64,000 nt of DNA from Rotaria socialis (lineage: Eukaryota > Rotifera > Eurotatoria > Philodinida > Philodinidae): contig CAJNYU010003438.1 in assembly GCA_905331475.1 (NCBI GenBank), positions 17,686-81,685 of the forward strand, read 5' to 3'. The position numbers and the translations under genes are program-made. The first letter of the stretch is position 1. The number at the start of each line of letters is the position of its first letter. The notes below the pieces were generated by a model. The model made no database searches. It saw nothing but the letters and a program-made list of their open reading frames with translations, and was not told the origin of the DNA. This document shows, in pieces, positions 37,784 through 48,843 of the stretch.

Positions 37784-40700
37784 TTTTATTTTATTTATTT
37801 TTCTCTTCATCTTTTTCCGTCTATTGTTTGTAATTATACTTTTAAGTTTATTTATTCATTCGTTTATTTATCATTGGCGGTCGCAGGTATCATTTACATA
37901 CTATGTATGAAAAATGATTGAAGCTGAGAGAGAGAGAGAGAGAAACGGTTTTTGCTCATCTTTGTTTTTTTAGCTATTGTTCGTATTTTTTTTTCTGTTT
38001 TGAACGTGTATGTAAGTTTAAGAAAAGAAGCAAGGTGATGTTGCGTCAGTCCAACATGTGTAAAAAAAGAAAAGACATTTGTGTTTAGTGTAAAAACCTA
38101 CAGAACTATTCTTCTTTCGTTTTTTTTTGTTTTCGTCGAATTTTTAAATACAATTTTTATTGAATATACTCGCATGTTAATTATGACTATAATTAATTAT
38201 TGCATAAGATAAACACTTGTTATACATGGAAATTCGATATTGAGGACATTTCTTGTTGTCTTATTTGAAGAAAGAAAGAAAAAAAGGTTCGCAAAAGAGA
38301 ATAGAAGAGTGGCAAAAAAAAACGGATGTACGCAAAAAGGGAAATAGATGATTACTAAAGATAGATTAAATTAATTCAATGTTTTGCAGTGTAATTAAAG
38401 CAATGTATAATGTAAATTTAAATTTTCTTAAATCAACGGATTATATTCTTCTTATACACATAACATGACAGATGATTTATGTATATATAATGTTATTTTT
38501 AGCAGTCATCTGATTTAATGAGAATCTAACTAAAACCCTAATAAAAAGGACAATGACATGGCGATCAATTATATTTTCATTGTTCAAGATGTGGCATGTT
38601 TTCGTACTGAATCGGACGGATGCATTCAAGAGTGAGAGAAATCAACAATTCTCGTTAATGGTTAATGATAAAAACAATTTTTATTTAAGTACGACAAAAA
38701 TATGTCGAACCTAATTATTTATCAAAAAGATATTACTGAAGTAAACTAAATCACTCGCAATAATAACTTTTATTTTTAACCTAATAAAAATCTAATACGT
38801 GATTAATTATTTTATTCTCACAGTAAATCTTATCTAGTTTTTCAGTGCATCTGTTTTAGTCTCTTCGTTTTTATTCTATGCTAAAGGCGTATAGCGTTTA
38901 TTAACCAAATAGCAAGTGTCCACAATCAGAACCTAACCTGATAATTAAATTTGTATTCAGCTGATCAATCGACAACAGTTGGATGATTGCCATTCGACTA
39001 GGATGAATATGGGGTCATCGAATACACGACAATTTTTTTGTCTCATCCTATATAAAAGGATAAGTCACTTACTAAGATTGAAAAATAAGTGCTTGTATGC
39101 ACATATATTTATCTTTGCGCCTCCTTTCAATGAGCTCTTTATTCTCCAGGATATTTTAAGTATGCTATTTATACACAAGAAAAAATATTAGAAGCAAATG
39201 ACGATTATTTCGAAAATAAGAAAGTGTTGAACTTTATTACGATCTCAAAAATCTGATTTGAGATCCTCACATTTATTTGTATTAAAATTGAAAATGTCAT
39301 TTCTTGCATATTGATAATGAGAATGCCCAAATTTGAATCGTAAAAAATAATCTATAACTTTGAAAGATAATTCGAATAGAAAAATAAGTAAAAGAAAGAA
39401 TCGCGATAGTTTGTCATTTAAACATCTTTTTCTGACAGCTGCCAATTGAGAAAAATCTCAATCTCGTATCAGGTTAAGAAGAATGCACTTAAAATAGCAT
39501 CTCTGATAAGAAGAAAAAATAATCGACGATATTTTTAGATTAAATTACGTGGTTCGTCTATGATGTCAATAGATATCCTTGATATAATTGTAATCGTGAT
39601 GAGACTCGTTTTTCAAGCAAATATAGATGTATGTTTTCATTTGCTCTAGGGGTTCTGATAATTAAATGTGATATAGATCTTAGCAACACAAGAAAAGCTA
39701 TTATAATTTCGATTAAAAGACTTGAATTATTATCAATAATATCGAACATAGCATATGAAGCTACTCGTTAAAACAAATGCAATTTCTTTAATATTCAAGC
39801 AATCGTACAAAACAAGAGAAGTTCAATGAAAAAAATTTATTTTAATACTGATAGTATGAAGTCAAATGTTTCTCTTAATGGCAAAGAGAGAAATTGTGTT
39901 CTATCACCAATAGTATAGTTTTATTGGCAACAGTATACGTAGAAAATTGTCTACTCTGGTAATTATAATGCGCTCACAACATTTCCTTTTTTGTGTTCAA
40001 CGATGATATTCTATGTTTATATAATGTAACTCGAAATAAATGAATAGAACAAGAAAGGCTCCTAGTGAGTGAAGCATTAATGGGTTAAGTGGAAAACGCT
40101 CCGAAACAATTTTCTAATGCTCTTATTTATAAGATTTCTCTAATCATCACGAAACTTGTCCTATGAAACTCATTTATATGTTTTAATACTAGATAATTCT
40201 GCGCTATCTAAGAACAAACGAATTGATTTCAACGCTATTCAATTGTAATTCCGTATAAAGAAAAAAGCAAAATGTTTGTATCAATCGTTTAATTAGCATG
40301 ATCTAAATTAATTGTATTATTATCACTGACCATCAAATTTTCAATATCAATGAAAGGTAAACGTCGAATAAAATCCTAAATTACTGTTCAGCTGAGAAAA
40401 ATATTAATCTTCACACACTCTACTTTACTATTCTACGAGGTATTAAGGTTATTGTGATTTTGAGAGAAAAAAACGCACAATTAGTATAAATCTATTCTGT
40501 GTGACCCCCTTCTATTTCTATTTCTATATCTACGTCAATCGAGATTCTAATATGATGAAGTATGCTGTCAAAATGAACGTTCCAGGAATGTTTTTTTACA
40601 CGAAAGAACACAATTGAAAACCTCATTCTATATATTTTGATGACATCTAATAGGAAAAAGAACTATAAGAGAATATAATCAGGAGATAAACCATTTTTCA

Positions 40701-40863
40701 AATGAATCAACTTTGGAATTATTAATAAGATGGTTTTATTTGCCGTAAAATTAATTTTTGCAGAAATATTACATAGACAAGCGAAAAAAAAGTTTGCTAG
40801 TTGATATCAGTTGTTGACTTTTCATCTTAAGTCGCTTTTTTCTTTCATCAAATAGGTTTTCTG
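37784..40863. other. Convergent intergenic region, nothing recognised
   Basis: About 3.1 kb between the NCOA stop and the stop of the membrane-protein gene. A (GA)n tract lies at 37926-37943. Several T-rich stretches follow the NCOA stop and may be its 3' UTR. No exon or transposon is recognised. Confidence 0.5.
37926..37943 (+). repeat. (GA)n microsatellite
   Basis: About nine GA units downstream of the NCOA stop. Confidence 0.85.
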
Positions 40864-41688
40864 TCATGTTGTAGGCGTGCCAGTAAAAACACCCGATGGG
40901 ATCTCATCGCGTTTATGACGTATGCAATTTTCCAAGATTTCATACAATTGACGCAATTGTTTCTTTAGACAGAGACCCACAAGAACTAATGAAATAAGAC
41001 TAAAAACGGTAACAATAACAATAAGAACTATTGCAAGTGTTGTAAGACTAGTTTTTACAGCAAAACATCCATCAAAAAGATTCATTAATGATGGAATATG
41101 AGAACTTGACTGGGATAGATCTATGGTAAGATTTGTTTCATCTGTAAAAAGAAAGTAACAACGAGAAATTTTTTCTGGTGGATACAAACGCTTGTCTTTT
41201 AGTAAACACAAACTCTCACTAAATGGAATATTTAAATTTGCAAGATAAATTGAATTTGTCCATGGAATAAATTGTGTCGAAAATGTATCATACGAGTATA
41301 AGCCTATTGAGATGAGATTGAGTTGAATTTTTATTTCACTATTTATTACCATCTGTTGTTCTAGAATTGTATAAAACATAAAATAAATTGTTTGATTATA
41401 ATTTGATGATCGAATTATATTTAACGATGTATTGATACGCAAACTTGTCGTATCATTTGGTGGCGAAAAAATAATTGCTATTTGTAAAACTCGATTATCA
41501 TTTATTGTGTTCACATCTGGAATTAATCGTGTGCGAGAACAATTATGATGAAAATTAACCATAAATGGGTTATGAGTGCACAATTGTTGATTGTTAATAT
41601 CATAGTCAAGCGTTTGAACACTCGATACAATAAGAAAAACTATAAATAATATTAATTGCATTAGATTGTATTTCCGACACATACACAC
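40864..41688 (-). CDS. Predicted single-pass membrane glycoprotein, unknown family
   Basis: A single exon of 274 codons. I do not recognise the family. A likely signal peptide begins at the internal ATG, residue 10 (MQLILFIVFLIVSSVQT), giving 265 residues; the nine residues before it look like read-through of the 5' end. The next 200 residues form an extracellular or lumenal domain with about six cysteines and several N-glycosylation sequons (NCS, NDT, NTS, NQT, NLT). A single hydrophobic segment (about 219-241, ALVIV-type) is followed by a short basic cytoplasmic tail, KKQLRQLYEILENCIRHKRDE, and ends in GTPTT. This is a type I topology. The frame is long for a 30% GC background, and the signal, ectodomain, TM and tail order makes a real gene likely. 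Ligand and function are unknown. Confidence 0.62.
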   Translation of the reverse strand: MCMCRKYNLMQLILFIVFLIVSSVQTLDYDINNQQLCTHNPFMVNFHHNCSRTRLIPDVNTINDNRVLQIAIIFSPPNDTTSLRINTSLNIIRSSNYNQTIYFMFYTILEQQMVINSEIKIQLNLISIGLYSYDTFSTQFIPWTNSIYLANLNIPFSESLCLLKDKRLYPPEKISRCYFLFTDETNLTIDLSQSSSHIPSLMNLFDGCFAVKTSLTTLAIVLIVIVTVFSLISLVLVGLCLKKQLRQLYEILENCIRHKRDEIPSGVFTGTPTT

Positions 41689-44580
41689 CTTGAAAGAGAA
41701 ACAGCGACAAGTGAATGCATGATTAATTTTCTGAAATAATCATGCGTGACAGACGAGACATCCCGATAGCAGCACTTTTGGTTCTTAATCTCAGGTAAAA
41801 GGTAGAAATAGGAAAAAAAACATGATTTTGTTAACATAGTAGAGTGCATAGTCTTGCTTATTGCGATAAAAAAAATTGGATTTTGCCTGTACAAAATTTG
41901 TATTCATTAGAAAGATAGAAAGAAAGAAAGAAAAATAATTATAATTTTTGCTTGCTTATCTTGACGATAGCAAAATATTTATTTGAAATATTCAATAAGG
42001 TTGAAAATAGACGTTAAGAGATAGATTCCAGTGAAGTTCGCAGCATTTCAAAAGAATTGATCTCCCACTGTGACCTTTTATCCAGAGCATTTTATTGAAA
42101 TTTTCAGGGCATTTTACTCAAAAATACACTTGTCTGTGGGCAAAATCTCAGGTCACAATATCACCATGCGTTTTTTCCCGGTATACACAATTCTCGAGGC
42201 TAAAATTTCAGTAAAATATCTATAATTTCCGATACGCAGTATAGAGAGATTAAGTATTTTGAGATTTTTTATACGTTACTCGAATCTATCTTGTGTACAA
42301 AATTCGAAGTCAAAAGCGATTTGATAGTTGAAGATGTTTCCTGTTAAGCTCAGTTAACAAGTATGTTTCTGCCTTTCCTCTCTCGTTCACACATGCAATC
42401 AATCTGCACTTGAATAATATAAAATCTAACTAATAGATTTACGTATACATAAAGTATAAGGAAAACCATGCATGTGATAATTTGGCGTAATTAGTTTTGA
42501 TTCACAGCAAAATCGAACCGAGTGCACGTTTTTATCTTTTAACAATTAGTTTAAAGTAACTTTTGAATGCAGCTAAAAATATGGCTTTTAGGGACGTAAA
42601 GGAAGTGCTTGAGGTCTTCCCATGTGCCGATGAATTTAATATCTTAAGAAAAAAATAGTCGACATTGATTTGTAGAGCGCCAGTGTAAATGTAATAACGG
42701 ATAGATTGAATAATCAATTAAGTTTATTATTTTTATCAGGATCACAAAAAAGGCAACATAACTCACCATTGAGATGAGAAAAAAGAACTGATAATTGTTC
42801 ATAGAGGTGCAACAATAGCAAAAACAAAATAAACAATTGTGAACTGTTTTGATGTATACTTTTTTAACAATAAATTCAACAACAAAGAATAAATAGAACA
42901 AGAATAGCAGACCGAATAATTTACTAGAATTTACACGAGACGATATAATAGAGATCAATAGACAATAAAAGCAATAGTTTAATTGATAACATGCATATCA
43001 ACGAAAGAAAAAAAACAATGATATTTATGTTTTTTGATTTAGAGACAATACGCAGATCTAAGTCGTATAACAAACATTAAACAATAGAAAATTTGAGAAA
43101 AGAGACTTTGAAAAAATTATCAGGCATTAAAATTGTATTGATTAGATTTTTAGAAAAGAAAAAAAGCTATCGCTGAAAATGTTGCTTTTTTTAAAACGTG
43201 GAAATGAATGGATAGAATATATGAAACAGTTCTCGTTAACACTAAATAACAATTTTAAAATTCAAAACTATTTTTAACAAACTTCCAGATATCTAAAAAA
43301 ACTATGAGAAAAAACAACAATATTTTTATCAAAAATTAATAATCGGAGCAAGCCGCTTTAATCTTCTTTTCAGGAAGAACCTTCAAAAATAGATGATCAG
43401 TCTCAAATATGAAACCGCTAGAGATTATTGTCTTTTTTTTTATCTGAATTATCTCACATGAGTTTTTGTAAAGTAGCTTTAAAACGAGTGGCATGGCTCA
43501 CGTAGAAAAACTATCCAATGGAAGTGGCTTCAATCAAATGAATTTCTTGTGAAAGTTTTAGGTCTTTAATTAAATGCATTTCTCTTCGTCTCGCTACATG
43601 AAAATCAGATTTGACAATGTTTCAAATTGATATTGAAAAATGATTTTTGTTCAATGCTTCGATAAGTAAGACTATGATATTCATTTAAAGTCTACAAAAA
43701 CAGAGAAGCATCGGGATAGTGAAAAGTAAGGATTGAAACGTTTTTCATCTTATTAAAAGTTCGTTTTGAATTTCTTGATACCTATCGTTTAACTCAAACA
43801 CAACTTATCAGTTCGGAAGATTACCTTTGTAATTGAGATTTATAACAGATAATATCAGTTTTCTTCTTACGGTATGAGCTCACATTATCAAATCAAATAA
43901 GACTAGCTGCTAGAGCATCATGAGTCATTCATAACTTATTTCATTATATAACAAGTATAAAACGATTGCTTCAAGGTACTCAAAATTTCTTCTCTATACT
44001 ACAGCGCTAATTAGAAACATTTTTATACTTTTCTTTATTGAATTACGTATTCTTGAATCACAATATTTGCATACTTTCTAGTTTTATCTCGAATGAATAA
44101 AGTAGTTCAAGGCACATTGAACAAACAAACCTGTTAACTTTCTTATTTCCTTGAGTTCTCTCGACAAAATATTTTGTGTTTGATTTGATTTTTACTCATA
44201 GACGCTTTTAAAATTGTGGCAAAAGGCACATGAATATGATAATACTAAAGAATTTTTGGTTAGATAATTTTTGATATCGAAGTGAGACTATACCCGACAC
44301 TAAATATACTACATTCAGACTTATTAAATAAATTATGTAGAGGCATGGTTTCTTGTTTTGTCCCGAAAATAACCCTAAATATTTAAATCAGAGAAAAAAA
44401 TCTCATATTTATGAGCCGACTTTAAGAAGCTACCAACTACAATTCTAATTGAGCTCAAGAGAAAGAGAGCAAAAGAAGGCATCAATTAGACTTCTAAAGC
44501 ATCAGAGATTAAATATTCTACTATGATTGTAATAGACAAGATATTCGTGAAAGATTACTAAACTTGCTTGCTTTTGTTTT
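41689..44580. other. Intergenic, nothing recognised
   Basis: About 2.9 kb upstream of the membrane-protein gene and downstream of the glycosyltransferase-like gene. A GAAA microsatellite lies at about 41917-41935. Minus-strand frames of 61-104 codons here are hydrophobic and AT-driven, with no homology. Confidence 0.5.
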
Positions 44581-45591
44581 TCAACACCAAATCCACTCGG
44601 GATGATTGGGAGGTCGACATTCCATCGGACATTCTGGATGCCTATCTTTCGTACAATTCGGTCGACGACAACCAATAAAAAGTGTTGGTGATTCTTTTCG
44701 TATTGGAAATGGCCGTGAATTCGGAAATTGTTTGCATGAAAAACTATCATATTCAAGTGTCATTTTGTCATACATAGTTACATGTGGCCAAATATAATCT
44801 TCAAGAAAATTCTGATCACCTGCACCTGTATAACATTGGACAACAGTGCGTGAAAGTAAATATTGAGAAACATTTTTAATCAATGCACGTTCTTTATTGA
44901 CCTTAATACCCCAAAGGCCTCCCAGTATTGGTATATTATGTTCGTGATGATCACGAATAATATGAATCGTATGTTTCGAATCTAGCCATCCATAGACAAC
45001 AGCTGTTTCACGTTCAAGTATAGGCGAATCAATATCTCGCGACATATACGTATCGACAAGAGAATCAGCTATAGGAAGAAAACGATGCATTTTTCCCGGT
45101 AACCAAGTTGTAATATCACCAAGTGTTGGAATATTTGTTGAATCACAAAAATCAACATTACTATATTTATCTTCAATTAATGTTATTGCTGTTTTTGACA
45201 TACCGAGTGAATAATGATAAACGCGTACAGTCCAATCGGGATATTTTTCTTTTGCTTCTTCTACATATTCAATAACATATTTCCATACTTTTGGTAATAA
45301 CTCTTTATTATCTCGTTTAGATAAATAAGCTGATACACCAATAACACGCTGATGTGGACCGCGTCTCGTTGCTCTTACACTGCATAGTGAATAATCAGTT
45401 TTAAGAAAATTTGTTAGATGTGGATATAAAACTATTTCACGCTGTGGACATAGAACACGATTAGTACATATATCTTTGGTTGCACACCAAATGAAATGAA
45501 TTATGTAAAGGCATGCTGAACAAATCAACACACTGCTCCAGGCCAAAAATAAAATAATAAGTATGCGTTGGCAACGACATATTAATTTCAT
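44581..45591 (-). CDS. Type II membrane, glycosyltransferase-like protein
   Basis: A single exon encoding 336 residues. An N-terminal cytoplasmic stretch (MKLICRCQR) precedes a membrane anchor (about 10-34), giving Golgi-type II topology. The lumenal part has a VIGVSAYLSKRD opening, KYPDWTVRVYHYSLG, then DIDSPILERETAVVYGWLDS followed by HIIRDHHEHNIPILGGLWGIK. The RDHxxHxxPILGGxWG block with an upstream DIDSPI is a pattern I recall from uncharacterised glycosyltransferase-like proteins of invertebrates, where the acidic residues may bind a metal-nucleotide sugar. The C-terminus is cysteine-rich (CRRPNCTKDRHPECPMECRPP). The start lies only 25 bp beyond the stop of the GT31 gene on the same strand, so the two may share transcription. 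The exact donor and acceptor are unknown. Confidence 0.68.
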   Translation of the reverse strand: MKLICRCQRILIILFLAWSSVLICSACLYIIHFIWCATKDICTNRVLCPQREIVLYPHLTNFLKTDYSLCSVRATRRGPHQRVIGVSAYLSKRDNKELLPKVWKYVIEYVEEAKEKYPDWTVRVYHYSLGMSKTAITLIEDKYSNVDFCDSTNIPTLGDITTWLPGKMHRFLPIADSLVDTYMSRDIDSPILERETAVVYGWLDSKHTIHIIRDHHEHNIPILGGLWGIKVNKERALIKNVSQYLLSRTVVQCYTGAGDQNFLEDYIWPHVTMYDKMTLEYDSFSCKQFPNSRPFPIRKESPTLFIGCRRPNCTKDRHPECPMECRPPNHPEWIWC

Positions 45592-45616
45592 AGTTATGTA
45601 ATCTAAAATAATAAAT

Positions 45617-48600
45617 TTAATAAGCTTTAAAATCTTTATGCATATGATTAAACTTTCGATTTATATACAAAAATCTATTTTTATCAACATGCTGCCAATA
45701 AGTGTGAAAACGTTCAAATATATCAATCTGTTTTTTATTGTAATGTAACGATGAGGCGCATGCATAACTATCAGCATCATTTTGTTTAAAAAAATGTTCA
45801 CAATCATCACTGGATCGATAATTAATTGCTAAACCAAAATGTTTCCGTTCAATGCCAATATATTCAGGTATTATGCCTGTTACGTACACATCGGACATAT
45901 GTAAAGGTTTTTTATCTCGAAAAAAAGTACATAGAAGTTTTGAACGTGCAGGACGATTAACAATATAACTAAAACCACTCATATAAGTTGGATAGTGTAC
46001 ACATGGATATTCATCTTTCGTTACAATATAGCGTGTGCCTTCTAGAATGGGGTCATTTGAATAGCGTACCACTTTAGCATATAGAAGTTCGTAACCATAG
46101 ATAATAGCTGATGAATCTGAATAGTTGCATTCAAGTTTCGATTCATCAATGGTCGTATTCTTAAGAATAGCATTGACTAAACTTGCTAATAAATAGGTAT
46201 TAAGAAAAATATCGTCATCGGTTTTGACTGTCAGGATTGCTTCTGAACAATATGTATCAGTCCAATGTAGCATAGCCATATCGCGATATGTTGACAATGA
46301 GTATTGTTGTGGTAGATGAACTTGAACAATATCATGAAATAATTTGTGTTCAAGACTGATACTCAATAAAAGACTTTCATCAATATCAATAAGGAAAATA
46401 ATTCGCAATTCAAGATGAGAAAATTGCTGAAGAGATCTTATGGGCGCTAAATTACCCCATGTACGACGAATAGCATTGCGAGAATCATAATTGTTTGACT
46501 TCGAAATAACAAATATAATAGCATGTGGTTTTACAGCTGAACAAAAATTTCCATTTGCTATTTCATAATCAAAACCCGCACGAACTGGAGCTTGTTCGAA
46601 TAGTTCTTTTGGACTAAAAATAAAAAAATATATTATATTGAAAAAATCTTTCTTATCAATTTATTTATTTATGATTGCTAAAAAACTTTGTTTTTATTGT
46701 TTAAATACCAAGTTTCACCAGATAAAAATACTGAAACTATTTTCGATTTACTTTAGTCGTTATATTGAATATGTCGCCTTTATCCTTGTATGAAAGGTAA
46801 CAATGATATTGATAATGTTATTGGCGATTGATAGGTTATGTCTTGTACACACCGTACCCATGCTCAAACAGGTGTAGGGCAACATGATTGGTGTTGCTAG
46901 GTGGAGACACCAATCATATTGTTAGCCCTATTTCAAATTCAATCGATTGATATGCACATATTTCAAATAGTTGTTCGTAGGTAGGAGAGAAAGAGTAAAT
47001 TTCATTTTTATTGGATCATCATTTAGTCGAATAATGACGTGCAATTTATCTAACTTTTACTTTTATTAATATCAAGGTTTTCGATATCATTCATCGAATT
47101 TTCGAGTATTGGTGAGAAATGTGAAAGCATTTCAAATTTGTGAGAACACTGCCTGGGGACATGATATCCGTATTTCAACATCATCATGTGAGCACATTAC
47201 TCCTTTATTAATATTTTTCACACTGATTTTTATGATGCCTACACATACTACTAAGTAAAAATAAAAAGATATTGTAATTCACGAAATTAGATTCCCCGCT
47301 GGTATATGTTGATAGAATTCGGATTCAGAATTTCCCAGCTGAAAAATAGTGAGAATTTTCGAACATTATTTATGAGGATCGATTTTTTTCATTTATAGCT
47401 GTTTATCATTATTCACTTGATAGTGATTTATTATTCATACATCTATTTACCTGTCAGTTTTTATTTAGGTCTACCCAAAAGTTCTGTCGCCATTAAATAA
47501 AAATATAAAGATAAGGAGATATGTTTAATTTAATTTTATCACATGTCCGGGATAATTGCCAATATTACCTATTCCAAGATCAATCTTGTCTAATAATTAA
47601 TTAAAAGGGTTTTTGAACATCTTTTCTGATAAAATTTTCAGTTACCTTGGATACCGCATGAGCACAGCACATTTCATTTGTTTTAAAATTTAGCGAAATT
47701 TTATTCAATTATGTCAATTGCCGTTTAGAACTAACTAGTGATGAGATATGGATTTATTTTAGATAGGTTAATTATAAATCATCTGATGCTAGCCGGCATA
47801 TTGAAGATGAATTGCCGAAGACTATTGTTCATACAACAGATTTGAAGAAAACCTGTATTTTGTACATTCATTCAATCAAATAGTCCTGAGTACAGATAAA
47901 GGTAGGATATAATATGAAAACAAACAGAGACGTCACGTTCAAAATGTACAAAATTCCTTGATGGTCATCGCTGACTGCATACTCATCCGATGTTATTTAT
48001 TATTTTGGCAGAAGAATGCAGTAATATAATTTCGTATCCTCCATGTTAACCATACCTAATGCTACATAATATTTGGTTAAATAATTCTATTGCACGAAGT
48101 TTAACTAATAAATGAAATGAAATGTGCTGTGCTCATGCGGTATCCAGGGTAACTGAAAATTTTATCAGAAAAGGTGCTCAAAAACCCTTTTAATTAATTA
48201 TTAGACAAGATTGATCTTGGAATAGATAATATTGGCAATTATCCCGGACATGTGATAAAATTAAATTAAACATATCTCCTTATCTTTATATTTTTATTTA
48301 ATGATGACAGAACTTTTGGACAGGCCTCACGTCAGTAGAATATTTCAAAATGAAACCCATCGCAAGTTATCACTTCGTGATCTATTCTGACAAAAATAAT
48401 CATTTAATAGGCAATAAATCAGTTCGAACACAGTACATCATTTTAATTTTCATGCAATAGATATACTTTTATCATCCACAAAACATAGCTATATGCATAT
48501 ATATTATGACATGAAAATGACAGTCTTTTCGAGAAGTCAATAAAAATAAGACTCGATCGATTTATACAGCCGGAACAAATGAAAGAAATGCTTGCCGCTA

Positions 48601-48843
48601 AAAAAATAGCTTAAAGTTCTATTGACCGATTAAAATCCTACGCTATTTAACATACGTTTTATCATCCATAAAATGTTTTCGAATAATTGCTTGATTACAA
48701 TGTAATGGTTCGTCTTCGCTTCCATCATAACTATTGAGTATTGGTTGGTAAAGTTGTAAGCGAATAAATAAAGTTATCGCCATTAACAAACACGAGCCGA
48801 TCAATAGATTCCGTCGAGAATGACGACACGTTAAATTTCTCAT
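45617..48843 (-). CDS. Beta-1,3-galactosyltransferase-like (GT31)
   Basis: Two exons, 48843-48656 and 46613-45617, are joined in phase 2 with a GTATGT donor. The total is 1185 nt, 394 residues. GT31 enzymes are Golgi type II proteins that add Gal or GlcNAc in beta-1,3 linkage. Seen: a cytoplasmic MRNLTCRHSRR, a membrane anchor (about 11-29), a short stem, the signature NAIRRTWG (about 109-116), the metal-binding DDD in KTDDDIFLN (about 195-197), the acceptor-side YPTYMSGFSYIVNR, and DVYVTGI in place of the usual EDVYVG. All catalytic motifs look intact. The 2042-nt intron (46614-48655) contains a long inverted-repeat element. The frame could also start at a TTG two codons earlier; ATG at 48843 is preferred. 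Donor and acceptor sugars cannot be read from sequence. Confidence 0.92.
47467..48327. mobile_element. Long-TIR DNA element in the GT31 intron
   Basis: Arms of about 213 bp (47467-47679 and 48115-48327) are near-identical inverted copies. Ends read AGGTCTACCCAAAAGTTCT and AGGCCTGTCCAAAAGTTCT, and both arms run on through ATTAAATAAAAATATAAAG. The 435-bp centre has no frame. The terminal CCAAAAGTTCTGTC resembles mariner-family ends, but no clear TA duplication is seen. It is non-autonomous. Confidence 0.8.

Noticed and set aside
42532-42958. Two overlapping hydrophobic minus-strand frames
   Set aside because: AT-driven hydrophobicity, no signal, partner exon or homology.
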